Positions 46,213 through 56,754 of a stretch of 64,000 bases of DNA are shown here, piece after piece; position 1 is the stretch's first letter, and each line of letters begins with the position of its first letter. The position numbers were made by a program, and so were the translations under genes. Under the pieces are notes generated by a model. That model had not been told where the DNA came from and did not search any database. It saw nothing but the letters and a program-made list of their open reading frames with translations. Source of the DNA: Helianthus annuus (lineage: Eukaryota; Streptophyta; Magnoliopsida; Asterales; Asteraceae); assembly GCF_002127325.2 (NCBI RefSeq), contig NC_035436.2:114268088-114332087 (forward strand), given 5' to 3'.

Positions 46213-46776
46213 TCTAAAAGAGGAAACATGAGAGAAAACGAGTGAGATTATGTGACGAAGAATGAGATAACATAAAATTGACAAGAAGCAAAGATGGTGG
46301 TCGTTTGTTTGTTACCACAAAGCAAACAAACAACACACGGTGACATATCAAAGTAAATGAGTCATAATAATGTTTCACGAAGACATGCTCGCCTATAAGT
46401 GAACACTCACCCCGAGAGTTCCCAGGTAAGAGTGACTGGTCCGATACTGCGGATTTGTACGAACACTCTAGCCTTAGACAGAAAACTCAGGGTACAGGCA
46501 TTCACTCTTCCAGTTTGCACGTGTTCACATTATTTAGACCCAAAACTTTGACGAGATTTTGAAAATTTGGAAGGCATGAGGCCAAAAGAAATCATCTAAG
46601 GATAGATGATTGATTTCAAAACATTTTGAAAATTGTGTTTAAGTTTTGGTAATCACCTAAGGATAGGTGACGGGTATTGTTTTAAGATCTAAACACAAGT
46701 AAACTTGTGTTAGGGTCCTAGAAAGTTATAGTCTAGGTCAAAGCATTGCTAATAACCTAATTCCCTATAACCATTA
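46213..46776 (-). other. Element H 5' leader
   Basis: About 0.56 kb lies between the primer binding site and gag ATG. It contains TCACCTAAGGATAGGTGA and similar local inverted repeats near 46590-46670. No protein is supported beyond an upstream in-frame extension of gag. Confidence 0.5.
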
Positions 46777-46788
46777 GCTCTGATACCA
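46777..46788 (-). promoter_or_regulatory. Primer binding site of element H
   Basis: TGGTATCAGAGC on the minus strand, seven bases from the LTR end. Confidence 0.88.
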
Positions 46789-46795
46789 ACTCTTC

Positions 46796-49700
46796 TGTCA
46801 CACCCCGGCCGCGTTAAAACAACAAAACTGCGGCGGAAACGCCAGGGAGGTGAGTAGCGACAGAATTATTATTTCAACAACCATGGCAATAAAAGTTTTG
46901 TATTATTAAGATTAATGTTACATTGTCTTTGAGTTCAAACTAAAATAACATAACAACTGTCTTTTAAGTCACTAAGGCCCGAGTCCGCCTAAGTGAAGCA
47001 CACACATCATGCATTAGCACCTGAAAACACATGTAAAAATAGGTACGTCAGCATAAAAATGCCTGTGAGATACATAGATTTTGTTTATGCAGATTCATGA
47101 CTTGTATTTGAAAGAAGTGTTTAAATAAAATGTAGTCATGAACCTTGTAAAATGTTTTCCGTTGTAAAACCATGTGAAAATCGATGTGAAAATCAATGAT
47201 GATGAAAGAACAATGCATGGTTAAATAAATAACCAAATAAAAGTGAATTTGTATAAATGTGTACTTTCTAAAAACAATGCCATGTTTATGTATAAAATGT
47301 TTCATGTCTTGCCCAAGTGTTCTATATAACGCAACGATGTATAATACAATAAAAGCACTTATATATAGGAAGTACCAGCGGCGTATCCACCATACTTTTA
47401 TCATATAACACATAGCCCCGTTACATAAGTCACTTATCAATAACCAACCAAAATGTAATGTTGATTGTCAAAATGCTCATGTGAAAACCATGTTTAATGT
47501 TATGTATAACATGTATCATGTATAATCAATGTAATGCATAGTAAGTAGGAAATCATGTACTTAAACTATGTGATGATGCCAATGTGAAACCAATGTCATG
47601 TATGGTGAATAACTAGAAGCTACTCAACCCCATAGAAAATGTACAAAACAATGTTTTTGAATTAACCTAAGTTTATATCAAATGTTATGTTTTGCAGAAA
47701 AACAATGCTTTATGATTACAAACATTTATGCAGTAATGTTAATCGCATACATTCAAGCCTTGCGACTATGGCGACAAACCCTTAAACGAATCAAAGGTTT
47801 ATCTAAATTATGTAGTCGGATTCTGTCATTCCCAACTTCCAAACAAACCTAGGAAGTCGGAAACGGGAGTTGTCAATTCCTATGGTACCATTACATAAGT
47901 CCGAGCGGCGTGATCAACGTTAATGAATGTATTATTGTCCCAATTGTGCATACCAAATGTCATAACCAATGTAGCATGTGAAAACCATGTACTAGGAATG
48001 CTAAGTAAACATGCCTAGTAGAAATGTTCATGTAAAACAATGTGCTAGCATGTTAAGTAAACATACATAGCAGAATGTCATGTAAAACAATGTGTACATA
48101 TGCTAAGTAAACATATGCAGCAAATGTGTAATAAATCATTGCGCTAGCATGCTTGACATACATAGCAAAACACAATTGAAAGCATGTACTATAAGTGTAC
48201 TAGATGAAACTAGCATGTTTATGTCATAAAAGCATGAAATGCACGAAAATAACACGTATGTACATGTGTATCACCCCAAAGTATTTGAAAATGGTAAAAG
48301 AGGGGAACTATGTACTCACTTGGGATTGCTAATTAGTCTTGAGAATAAGACCAATTTAAGCTCCAAGTATCACGGAATCAACCGGCACCTAGTATAGGTA
48401 ACTATGTTAATAATCGGCTCCTAAATCGGGAGATAGGATAGAATGAGGTTCTATAAATCAAATGAGTAATTGAACTCATATGGTATGATTTAATAGGCCC
48501 TACATTCTGATTGGAAAGTTTACCTAAGTGCTCTTGACCCGTTTCGACACATTATGGTAACATAAGCTACTATAAGGTGTCATTAGCGTAAAACTATGTT
48601 CGGATGGTAATCTATGTGCTATGTCAAGTCTTACATGCCTAATTATCCCTAAACATGTTACTAAATCAGATTACTTGTCAAAAATATGTTCATATAGGCA
48701 AAATGCGGATTTTAGCTTCAAAAGGGCATTTTGGTCATTTCCTATGGGCATACAAGATAACTAGCAAATGACTAACCAATCCTATGTGATCATAAGGTAT
48801 AACCCCAGTGGTTATTCCCTATGCAACTATGATCACTAACTAAGCTTGGTCGGATCCCAAAGGTCGACCAAACGGGTCGGGTTCAAAGTGTAAGCGGTTG
48901 TTTAGACCGCTTAACTTACGACCCTAAACAAGCAAAACTAATAGTGTCGAGTTAAACATGTCAAAACATGTTTAACCTGCTGATTTGGTATCAAAACAAA
49001 GTGTTTTGATACACTAAAGTAGTTCCGAGGCAAAATGCGTGCTAAAACGCATTTTGACCGAAACTTTGACTCGACACTACAACTAGTTAACGTGGTAATC
49101 AGTGGCTACAATCACCAAGGATTATAACTATCGTGATTACAATCACGTTTCAAAGTTCAATTGAACTTTAACTTGACCAATTGATGGTCAAAACCGAAAG
49201 TCAAACTGTTGGCCAAACTGTTTGACTTTCTGCACTAACATAAAGAAAAGCAATAAAAGAAATGAAAGAAGCTCACTAAGGGTCCTTGTTATCTTTTCAA
49301 CAAGAAGACAAAGTCCCAAATCAGCTTAGGAGAGCTCCAAATCAGATGCAAAGAGGAGAAATGAGAAAATGAGCAAGGAATTCAAATGAATGGCCTTGCT
49401 ATTTATAGTAGAGCATGAAGAACAAGATCATGACACTTGTTTGTGTAACCTCCAAGGAAGAATCAAGGCCATACACTTGTTACAAGCAGGTTAGAAGCCT
49501 TGGTGATCACACAAACTTGCTCAAGATTCCAAAAAATTGCACAAACAGCCCTTAAACTTCAAACAGAATGCGGAATTTAAGTTTCTGGTCGCTGGCATGT
49601 TTACACGGCGCACGTAAGAGATGGGGAGGGGTCTACGCGGCCCGCCTGGCCCTCCCAGATCAGCACAGTTTGAAAAATGGCAGTTTAGGTCCCGGCATGC

Positions 49701-50499
49701 ATTCGAGTCCATTTCAGGCCTTTTTGACCCCCGTTAAGCCATTTTAAAGGCTCTACAAGGTCAATAAAGTTTAGAGGACTCAAAATATGCTTGGAACACT
49801 CTCGGATGTCGGCTCGTTTGGTCGTACGGTCGCGTTGTTTGTTAAATTACGACGAAACTCAAACGGACGCGAAAATGAACCAAATTAAGCGACGAGTGGA
49901 ATTTTTGCATGCCGATCACTAAAAGAAAGATATTTTAGTGTGTACAAAAATTTTGGATGTCCAGATGTGGTCAGAACATAAGATATGCTCGAAAATGCAA
50001 ACTTATGCCGTTTTTGACACTTTTAGTCCCTGTAAGATCATATAAGCATGTTTTCGCACACCGAACCTATCAAAGCTTATTTCTAAGCCATATTTAGGTT
50101 ATATATGGTATGTTTAACTTATGATCAAGTTCCGGACTGTACGTTGCCTTACGAAACGGCAGACTTTTGCAAGTTGACGCAAATAGTCCCTGAGAGCGAA
50201 TAACTTATTTTTGCCATACCAAAGCCTTTAAAACTTATTTCTAAGTTATGTAAAGGTTATTTAAGGTATGTTAAGTTTATGTTGCTGTCACGGAGTGTTT
50301 GTCGCGTTATACTGATCTTGCTTACGCATCAGTTTGCGTATAACTCTCCAGAAAGCGATATAGAGTACAAAATCGATCAAAAATCAACACGTGCATAAAT
50401 TCAAACATAAATGATAAACATTGGGATCAAAACACATTGTTTTATTAATATTGTATTGTTCAGAGTCTGTAGAATAATTACACAAACATAGATGTCACA
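46796..50499 (-). repeat. Element H 5' LTR (3704 bp)
   Basis: It runs from TGTCACACCCCGGCC to GATGTCACA (plus strand), followed by TCTGG. It is highly similar to the interrupted 3' LTR. A TATA box lies at 49399-49408. Part of it near 50250 shows what C's insertion site looked like before insertion. Confidence 0.93.
47021..48319 (-). other. Intron-like segment in element H 5' LTR
   Basis: The donor arm lies at 48308-48319 and the complementary arm at 47065-47077; the acceptor ends at 47021 (1299 bases, equal to the 3' LTR). Confidence 0.55.
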
Positions 50500-50504
50500 T
50501 CTGG
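50500..50504. repeat. Target site duplication TCTGG (right) of element H
   Basis: Matches 29999-30003. Confidence 0.92.
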
Positions 50505-51397
50505 GGCTAGTACGCGGCCCGCGTAGGAGTCAGGTAAGGCCTACGCGGCCCGCCTAGACTTCTGTTCAGCAAACTAAGTTTTCGAAATTACATAAATGGT
50601 CCCTGCAGTGTTTTAAGCTCATTTTCGAGACATCTAAGCCCCGTTAAGCCAACTTTAAGGTCCTACAATGATGTCTAAACATAGTGGACAAGAAACATGA
50701 CCAAAAATATGCCGGATGTCAGTTCGTTTGGTCGTACGGACGCGTTATTTGCTTAATTAAGACGAAATGCGCACGAACGCGAAAATGATCCAAATTACGC
50801 GACGAATGGATTTTTCTCATGCCAATCACTAAAATAAAATATTTTAATGATTACATAAATTTTGGATGTCCGGATGTATTCAGAACGTAAGATATGCGCA
50901 AAAATGCAAACTTATGCACTTTTTGACGCTTTTAGTCCCTGAATGAGCATAAAGTTTATTTTTGCACACCGAGCCCCTCAAAGCCTATTTCTAAGCTATG
51001 TGAAGGATATTTAGGGTGTGTTTAACTTATGGTCATGTTCCGGAATGTTCGTTACAGTACGAATCAGCATACTTTCGCAGTTTGTCGAATTTAGTCCATG
51101 TAAGCGAATAAACTTGATTTTGCTATACCAAGGCCTTTAAAACTTATTTCTAAGTTATCTAAAGGTTATTTAAGGTATGTTAAGCATATGTTGATGTTCT
51201 GGAGTATTTGTCGCATTAAACTGATTACGTTTACACACCAGTTTGTGTATAACTCTCAAGAAAGCGATATAGAGTTTGAAATTGAATAAAAACCAAAACA
51301 TGAAAAATATCAAACATAAACAAACAAACATTGGGGTCAAATAACATTATTTTATTGATAACTGAACTTGTTACAATGATTACAAACAGGTGTGACA
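50505..51397 (-). repeat. Element G LTR, part 2
   Basis: This is the U3 part of G's LTR, resuming after element H. It ends GTGTGACA on the plus strand, next to a polypurine tract (GGGGAGATT on the minus strand). Phrases such as AAAACTTATTTCTAAGTTATG are shared with H's LTR, which shows kinship. Confidence 0.8.
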
Positions 51398-51931
51398 ATC
51401 TCCCCTACTTGCGGAAATTTCGTCCCGAAATTTGTTTAGAGGAAACGCGTGAGAATAGATGAGGATATTTTGCCTTCATTTGATCTTCACGTTCCCAAGT
51501 AAACTCAGGTCCATGTTTAGATTCCTAGCGAACTTTGACTAAAGGAATGCGCTTACGTTTTAGCCACTTGACTTCACGGTCCATGATTTCCATAGGTTTC
51601 TCAACAAAATGCATCGTGTTATCAACACGAATTTCATCAAGTGGTATGTGGAGGTTCTCATCAGCTAAACACTTCTTGAGGTTGGACACGTGAAAGGTTG
51701 GATGAACGTTTCCAAGTTCAGGAGGTAGCTCAAGTCTGTAGGCTACCTTCCCAGTTCTTTCGACGATCTTGAATGGTCCAACATATCTAGGTGCAAGTTT
51801 TCCTATCTTTCCAAATCTGATCACACCTTTCCAAGTTGAGACCTTACGTAATACACGATCAACGACTTGAAATTCCAAGGGCTTGCCTCGTCGGTCAGCG
51901 TAACTCTTTTGACGGCTTCGAGCTGTCTGAA
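51398..51931 (-). pseudogene. pol: Element G pol 3' end: integrase C-terminus and chromodomain
   Basis: Minus-strand [19 protein letters not shown] through [19 protein letters not shown] and IPLVKVR is a gypsy integrase C-terminus, with a nonsense codon at 51525-51527. FTWERED and YPHLF follow in the same frame. The palindrome AAATTTCG-GGA-CGAAATTT lies at 51415-51433. Element J cuts the upstream side at 51932. This pol end lies upstream of an LTR whose other side carries gag, so G is part of a tandem or recombined array. Confidence 0.88.
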
Positions 51932-52093
51932 TGTCACACCCCGAAATATCAGAGCATTGGCGTGACTGGACCGGTATCTTCATTGCACAGCGGAAGCAAA
52001 TAAGCTAAGACTTCTCGAAAATGAACGCCGCTAAGTACTCGAATTCCCATGGGTTCTCCTATTCCAACCGTTCCATAGTTTTGAAAATGCAAC

Positions 52094-52946
52094 CTGAGAA
52101 AGAACATGCGAAAAAAGTCAACATAAAGTTGAGCGAGTTCATAGTTTGTTTTGAAAAGATTTAAAAGAAATCTTTTTGATAACTGGTTTTAAAGTTGTTG
52201 AGAAAATATAGTAAAATCATTTTCTTGGCATGATATATGAGAACTGTGAGTCTAGCCCACGAGAGTGTTTGTGCATTGCACGAGAGAGAATGGGCCGAGC
52301 CCAAACGAACCTTTGTAAGCAGGATCAGCGCTTCCTCTTACTTAGGTATAACTTGAAAAACGTTACCAAAGTTTGTAATTCATGTATTTATGAGTTTCCA
52401 TCAAATGAATCTTATGAATATACGAAACTTTTACTGTTGTAAATGGGTATGTAAAGCGTCTATGAACAGGTTGATCGTTAATGTTTCGCGAGGACATTAA
52501 CGTATACGGCGACATAGGAAGTACTCAACCTGTGTAGACGGTTTTTAGTGTCGAATCACCTCGACTGTGTCGAATCCCCTCGACTGTGTGAATCACGTCG
52601 ACTGTGTCGAATCACCTCGACTGTGTGAATCACCTCGACTGTTTCGAATCACCTTGATTGTGTCGAATCCCCTCGACTGTGTCGAATACCCTCGACTGTG
52701 TCGAATCACCTCGACTGTGTCGAATACCCTCGACTGTGTCGAATCACCTCGACTGTGTCGCCCGTACCCATTAGAAAATCATGCACGTTTCGTAAATACG
52801 CATGTGTTTTGTAAAACCGGTATGTTAGAAATATGAGTTTTCGTTCATCGAAAAGTTGTTTATTTTTGCAAAACTTGCATGTCTTTCCACCCCCGAAAAC
52901 ATTTATAAAAATGTAAAACAGTAAAAAGTAGGGGTTATGAACTCAC
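52094..52946 (-). other. Intron-like segment in element J LTR with covarying stem
   Basis: On the minus strand the donor CAG|GTGAGT starts at 52946 and the acceptor TTCTTTCTCAG|G ends at 52094 (853 bases). GAGTTCATA pairs exactly with TATGAACTC (plus-strand 52936-52944 and 52135-52143). Relative to B, D and K one pair has changed on both sides. Confidence 0.55.
52549..52766. repeat. Minisatellite of about eleven 18-19 base units in element J LTR
   Basis: The units read GTGTCGAATCACCTCGACT with small variants (CCCCTCGACT, TACCCTCGACT, GTGTGAATCAC). It lies inside the intron-like segment, as do the repeat arrays of B, C, D and K. Confidence 0.92.
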
Positions 52947-53308
52947 CTGGTCAGCAAGCATAAGCTCCAAATACAACAAATGACAAACAAATAGCAAAGT
53001 CCGCGTCTACGTGAACCGACCTACTCTTTCCCTAAAGCATAAAGGACATCTTAAGGTCTATACAATGATTCTAATGTGCAAGTTGGTCATGTGTCAAATT
53101 CACCCAACTAGCTGGACTTGAAAATGTATCTCTTTTTTTTAATGTTTTAGACTCGACGAACCATTGGTGATATGCCCTTGATTTCTAGAAAGTATATTTA
53201 TATAAGTTATATAAATATAGATGATGTATACACATCATGAACTGTGTTCGGGTTTATATAAAATAAATAATCATTTTAACCTGATTGGTAACTCATCTCG
53301 TACAGTAA

Positions 53309-53315
<7 letters not shown>

Positions 53316-53374
<59 letters not shown>

Positions 53375-53380
53375 ATAATT
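53316..53380. repeat. TA microsatellite in element J LTR
   Basis: A long run of TA dinucleotides with one or two interruptions lies in an AT-rich stretch (about 53150-54130) where I see no other feature. Confidence 0.9.
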
Positions 53381-54746
53381 ATATATTTTCTATAGCAAAA
53401 TATACCATGAAATGTGCCTGGTATTTAATAAAAAAAACATAGATTATAATTGTAATCTATTAAGGACTATCTTTGTGAAACATCATATTTAATACAAAAG
53501 TTATATCTTCCCTCCTAAAATACATAACATTTACCATTTTGTTATAAGATGTGATAAAATTTAGGAAAGTATGTGGTTTAAACCATACATCATTTTTTTG
53601 GGTTTTCAACCAACTAAATATATTTATATGAACTTAAAGTAATATTACTGAAATCATATTTTGGATCCTTTAATATTTACTATCTAGTATTTAGTAAAAG
53701 ATAGTTAGTTGTAGAGTCTTAAAAGAATAACCTATTTATTTACAACTGGGTAACTTATTTAAGATATGTATATACATATTTGTATGCTTAAACATGTTCT
53801 TGGAATTTAAATACCATTTAACAATGACTTCATGGTTTTCATTAATTATTTTCTATTAAAATTACATAATGAAGATCCGTCAAAAAAAATTTGAATTAGT
53901 CATGAATTTATCATAAAATTCCATATACCAAGTTTTAAGGTCATCAACTTTCAATATAAATCTTTATTATCTTTGTAATACCCTGAGCAAATCATGTATT
54001 CTAAGAAACTAGCCTTTTTTTTTTTTTTTTGATATGATCCTTTAAAATCATAGTTTAGAACTAATCAACCACTAGTTGGGGTGAACATATCTACACAACT
54101 ATACTTGAAACATAAGTAAAAAAAATAAGTATTTTAAGAGATTATTACTCACTCAAATCAAGCAAGGATCTCAAGGATTTGAGACTAAAACTTGAATCAC
54201 ACTTGAAGCTTGAGAGTTAGGTTGGTTTGGTTTGGTTTGTGTAGGGAGGTGGGGAGCCGTGAGGAATGAGAGAGAGTTAGGAAATTCTTGTGAGCTTTCA
54301 AGGGTTTAGGATATGTATGTAAGTGTGAGTTTTTATTGATGGAAAGTAGGATCACATGGAACAAACCAAGTTACTTAAAATGCCAACTAGAAAGCATGGG
54401 CATGAACCAAGTTTGTGGGTCTGTGATCAGTTTTAAAACCGATTACAAGAGAATGAATATGGTTGTTGTATGTCACACCCCCAAAATCCACCCGCGGAGT
54501 ACCACCGCTTGGGAGCGTGACATGACCAGGATCAAGCCATCAATCATATCAAACATAGCATTTAATAAGGATAAAAGTAATTAATATAATCCATCATGAC
54601 ATGATTGATGTTTCAAAACCAAACATTGTTTAAATAGCGGAAGCATAGTATGTAATCTCAAAATAGTTAAGTTCAGATAAGATCATGATCCGTATCCCAC
54701 AACGACCTGCTCCTCCCTGTGCAAGCTCCATAATGTACCTAAGGTC

Positions 54747-55337
54747 CTGCAAGGCATGCAGCAAATAATCAACAAACTAGTTGAGCGAGTTCACAGAAAG
54801 TAAGTTCATAACATAATGCATAAGTATAGCTAGTGGGGGCTTCCCATACTAGTGTGTACTAAAGGTGGGGGCTTCCCAAACCTTGTGTTCATAATGCTGG
54901 TGGGGGCTTCCCTTGTTTATCCTGGCTAATGAGGGCTTCTCATTAACGGTACTTACTAGACTAACTTCCGACCATGTGTTCTTCTTTACCGAGAACAGGA
55001 AAACGTACAGGGTCACGTAGGCTTTACGTGACGTGCCCTTCCCCAAGGACAGTGGTACGCGTGGGGGCTACGTAGGCTTTACGCAGCGTGGCCTTCCGAC
55101 CTGGAAGCCAGTAGATGGTATTGGGTTACGTAGGCTTTACGTAACGTGTCCTCCCGACCCGGGAGACAAATGGCAATTAAACTGGGTTACGTAGGCTTTA
55201 CGTAACGTGTCCTGACTAACCTGAGGACGATGGTCTATAGTCTAGAGAATGCGTAAGTACGAGTAATCATTCCATATTCAACATATCCAACCCAGTTCCC
55301 AACCCGGGAATCCCATGCCTTGGCTGTGTGAACTCAC
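54747..55337 (-). other. Intron-like segment in element K 3' LTR
   Basis: On the minus strand the donor CCAAG|GTGAGT starts at 55337 and the acceptor CCTTGCAG|G ends at 54747 (591 bases). The 9-base stem is formed by plus-strand 55327-55335 and 54787-54795. The interior carries the hairpin repeats. Confidence 0.55.
55012..55206. repeat. Four perfect or near-perfect hairpin units
   Basis: Units at 55012-55032, 55067-55087, 55125-55145 and 55186-55206 have 8-base arms around the loop GGCTT. The arms change together: GTCACGTA/TACGTGAC in the first, GTTACGTA/TACGTAAC in the third and fourth. The second has one wobble on the transcribed strand. Confidence 0.85.
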
Positions 55338-56754
55338 CTTGGTTTGCTCGGCAGATACACAAATAAAAGACTCTTGAACTAAGGGTGGTCAACCACGTCC
55401 TAACAGGGTTACCACACAAGTCAGGTTCGTATAAAACACGTAGGTTACTAACACGTATTGATCATGGCAATGAACACGTATTCTAATAGAAGCCCAAAGC
55501 AAACAGTTAAACAAATAGCCAAGTGTCCGGCCCGATCAGTTGGGCCTGTAATAGTAAAAGTCCAATAGCAAACAGTCCACAAATCAAATCATTGGCTCAA
55601 ACGGTTGGGCCCGTGACAGTGTAGGCCCAAACAGTTGTACGTGCAAAGGTGGTCTCGAGTCGCAACCGGCGATCTCGAGTCGCAACAGAGAGTTACGAGT
55701 CGCAACAGCTGGTTACGAGTCGCAACGGGTGATTTCGGCTCATCATGGTCTGGTTACGAGTCGCAACGGGACTCGCAACCATGGTCTCGGCTTGTCATGG
55801 ACTGGTTACGAGTCGCAACAAGACTCGCAACCATGGTTTCGGCTGATGTTGCTGTGTGGTCTCGAGTGGGGTACCGACTCGCAATGAGTGATACCGAGTC
55901 GCAACCGTGTGTGTGTAACTGGTTTCCATGTTTCATGCAATTCAGTTATATGCATTTATGCAAATCAATTATCAGTTTCCATAATTCAAATCAACTAACA
56001 GTTTCCAATGAATCCTACCGAGTATTATCGATCAAACAGGCAATAACAACATAAATTCTTATGAACCCTAGTATGAATAACATGAATAACCAAACCACCC
56101 AATTTTTATGAACAACAACATCAAACATCATAACCGATTTCATAATCATGTAACCGATCTAACAAGAATATTATCATTAACATTATCAAACACCATCCAA
56201 CTCAAATCCATGGCAGCCGATTATCAAACACCCAACATACATAAACATATCCGATTTCAATCATACATAATAACCGATTCGTGTGATTTGTTCTAATACT
56301 AAACCATGCAAACATAAACACTTCACAACCGGTAATCATACATAAACCACAGCATATATAATAAGGCACTAACCGATTAATAGATTCCGAACAAGAACAA
56401 TCCGAATCAAGAAAAGCTTCGAAGGTACGGGTGTTTGGCTGCCTTTGATCCCGGTTCCGGTTGCGAGAGAAAGAGAGAAAGTGTGTGTGATCTAGGTTGC
56501 CAAAGTTGTGAAAGGAAAACAAAACCCTAAGGATGTGTGTATGTAAATACGTATAGGGGAAGTGGGCCGAAACCCCACATGGGCTACCTCAAGGTCTCGA
56601 GTCCAACCATATGGACCGAGTGGGTTGTGAAACCAAGTGGGTGTTGTGCGTTTTGGGCCGTTCATTACATATATACACACATAATGCACATTCAAAACAT
56701 AGCATTCATTAAATCCAACATATAATTCAGTTCTCGTAATCACGTAACGTTACA

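Larger units (their letters stand above)
30004..50499 (-). mobile_element. Element H: complete Ty3/gypsy chromovirus, with element C nested in its 3' LTR
   Basis: Both LTRs, primer binding site, gag, pol and polypurine tract are present, flanked by TCTGG duplications. Element C plus its target duplication (33416-41431) is inserted in the 3' LTR. Without C the element is about 12.5 kb. The 5' LTR is 3704 bases. The 3' LTR is 3649 bases; most of the difference is a segment of about 57 bases near 49268-49325 that is absent from the other LTR near 32475. Confidence 0.93.
51932..54470 (-). mobile_element. Element J: LTR part, interrupted by element K
   Basis: It starts TGTCACACCCCGAAATATC on the plus strand, directly within G's integrase. 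It shows no protein similarity and the usual LTR layout (donor-like GTGAGTTCA, TGAACTCGCTCAAC, acceptor CTTTCTCAG). Element K interrupts it at 54471 and the rest lies beyond the window. I cannot tell whether it is a solo LTR or the 3' LTR of a full element. Confidence 0.7.

Noticed and set aside
53150..54130. AT-rich stretch of J as a matrix attachment or promoter region
   Set aside because: AT content alone is no evidence, and I see no motif beyond TA and T runs.
55635..56054. ORF of 139 residues repeated at 63063-63482
   Set aside because: It is a by-product of the GAGTCGCAAC repeats, on the opposite strand to the element, with low-complexity sequence.
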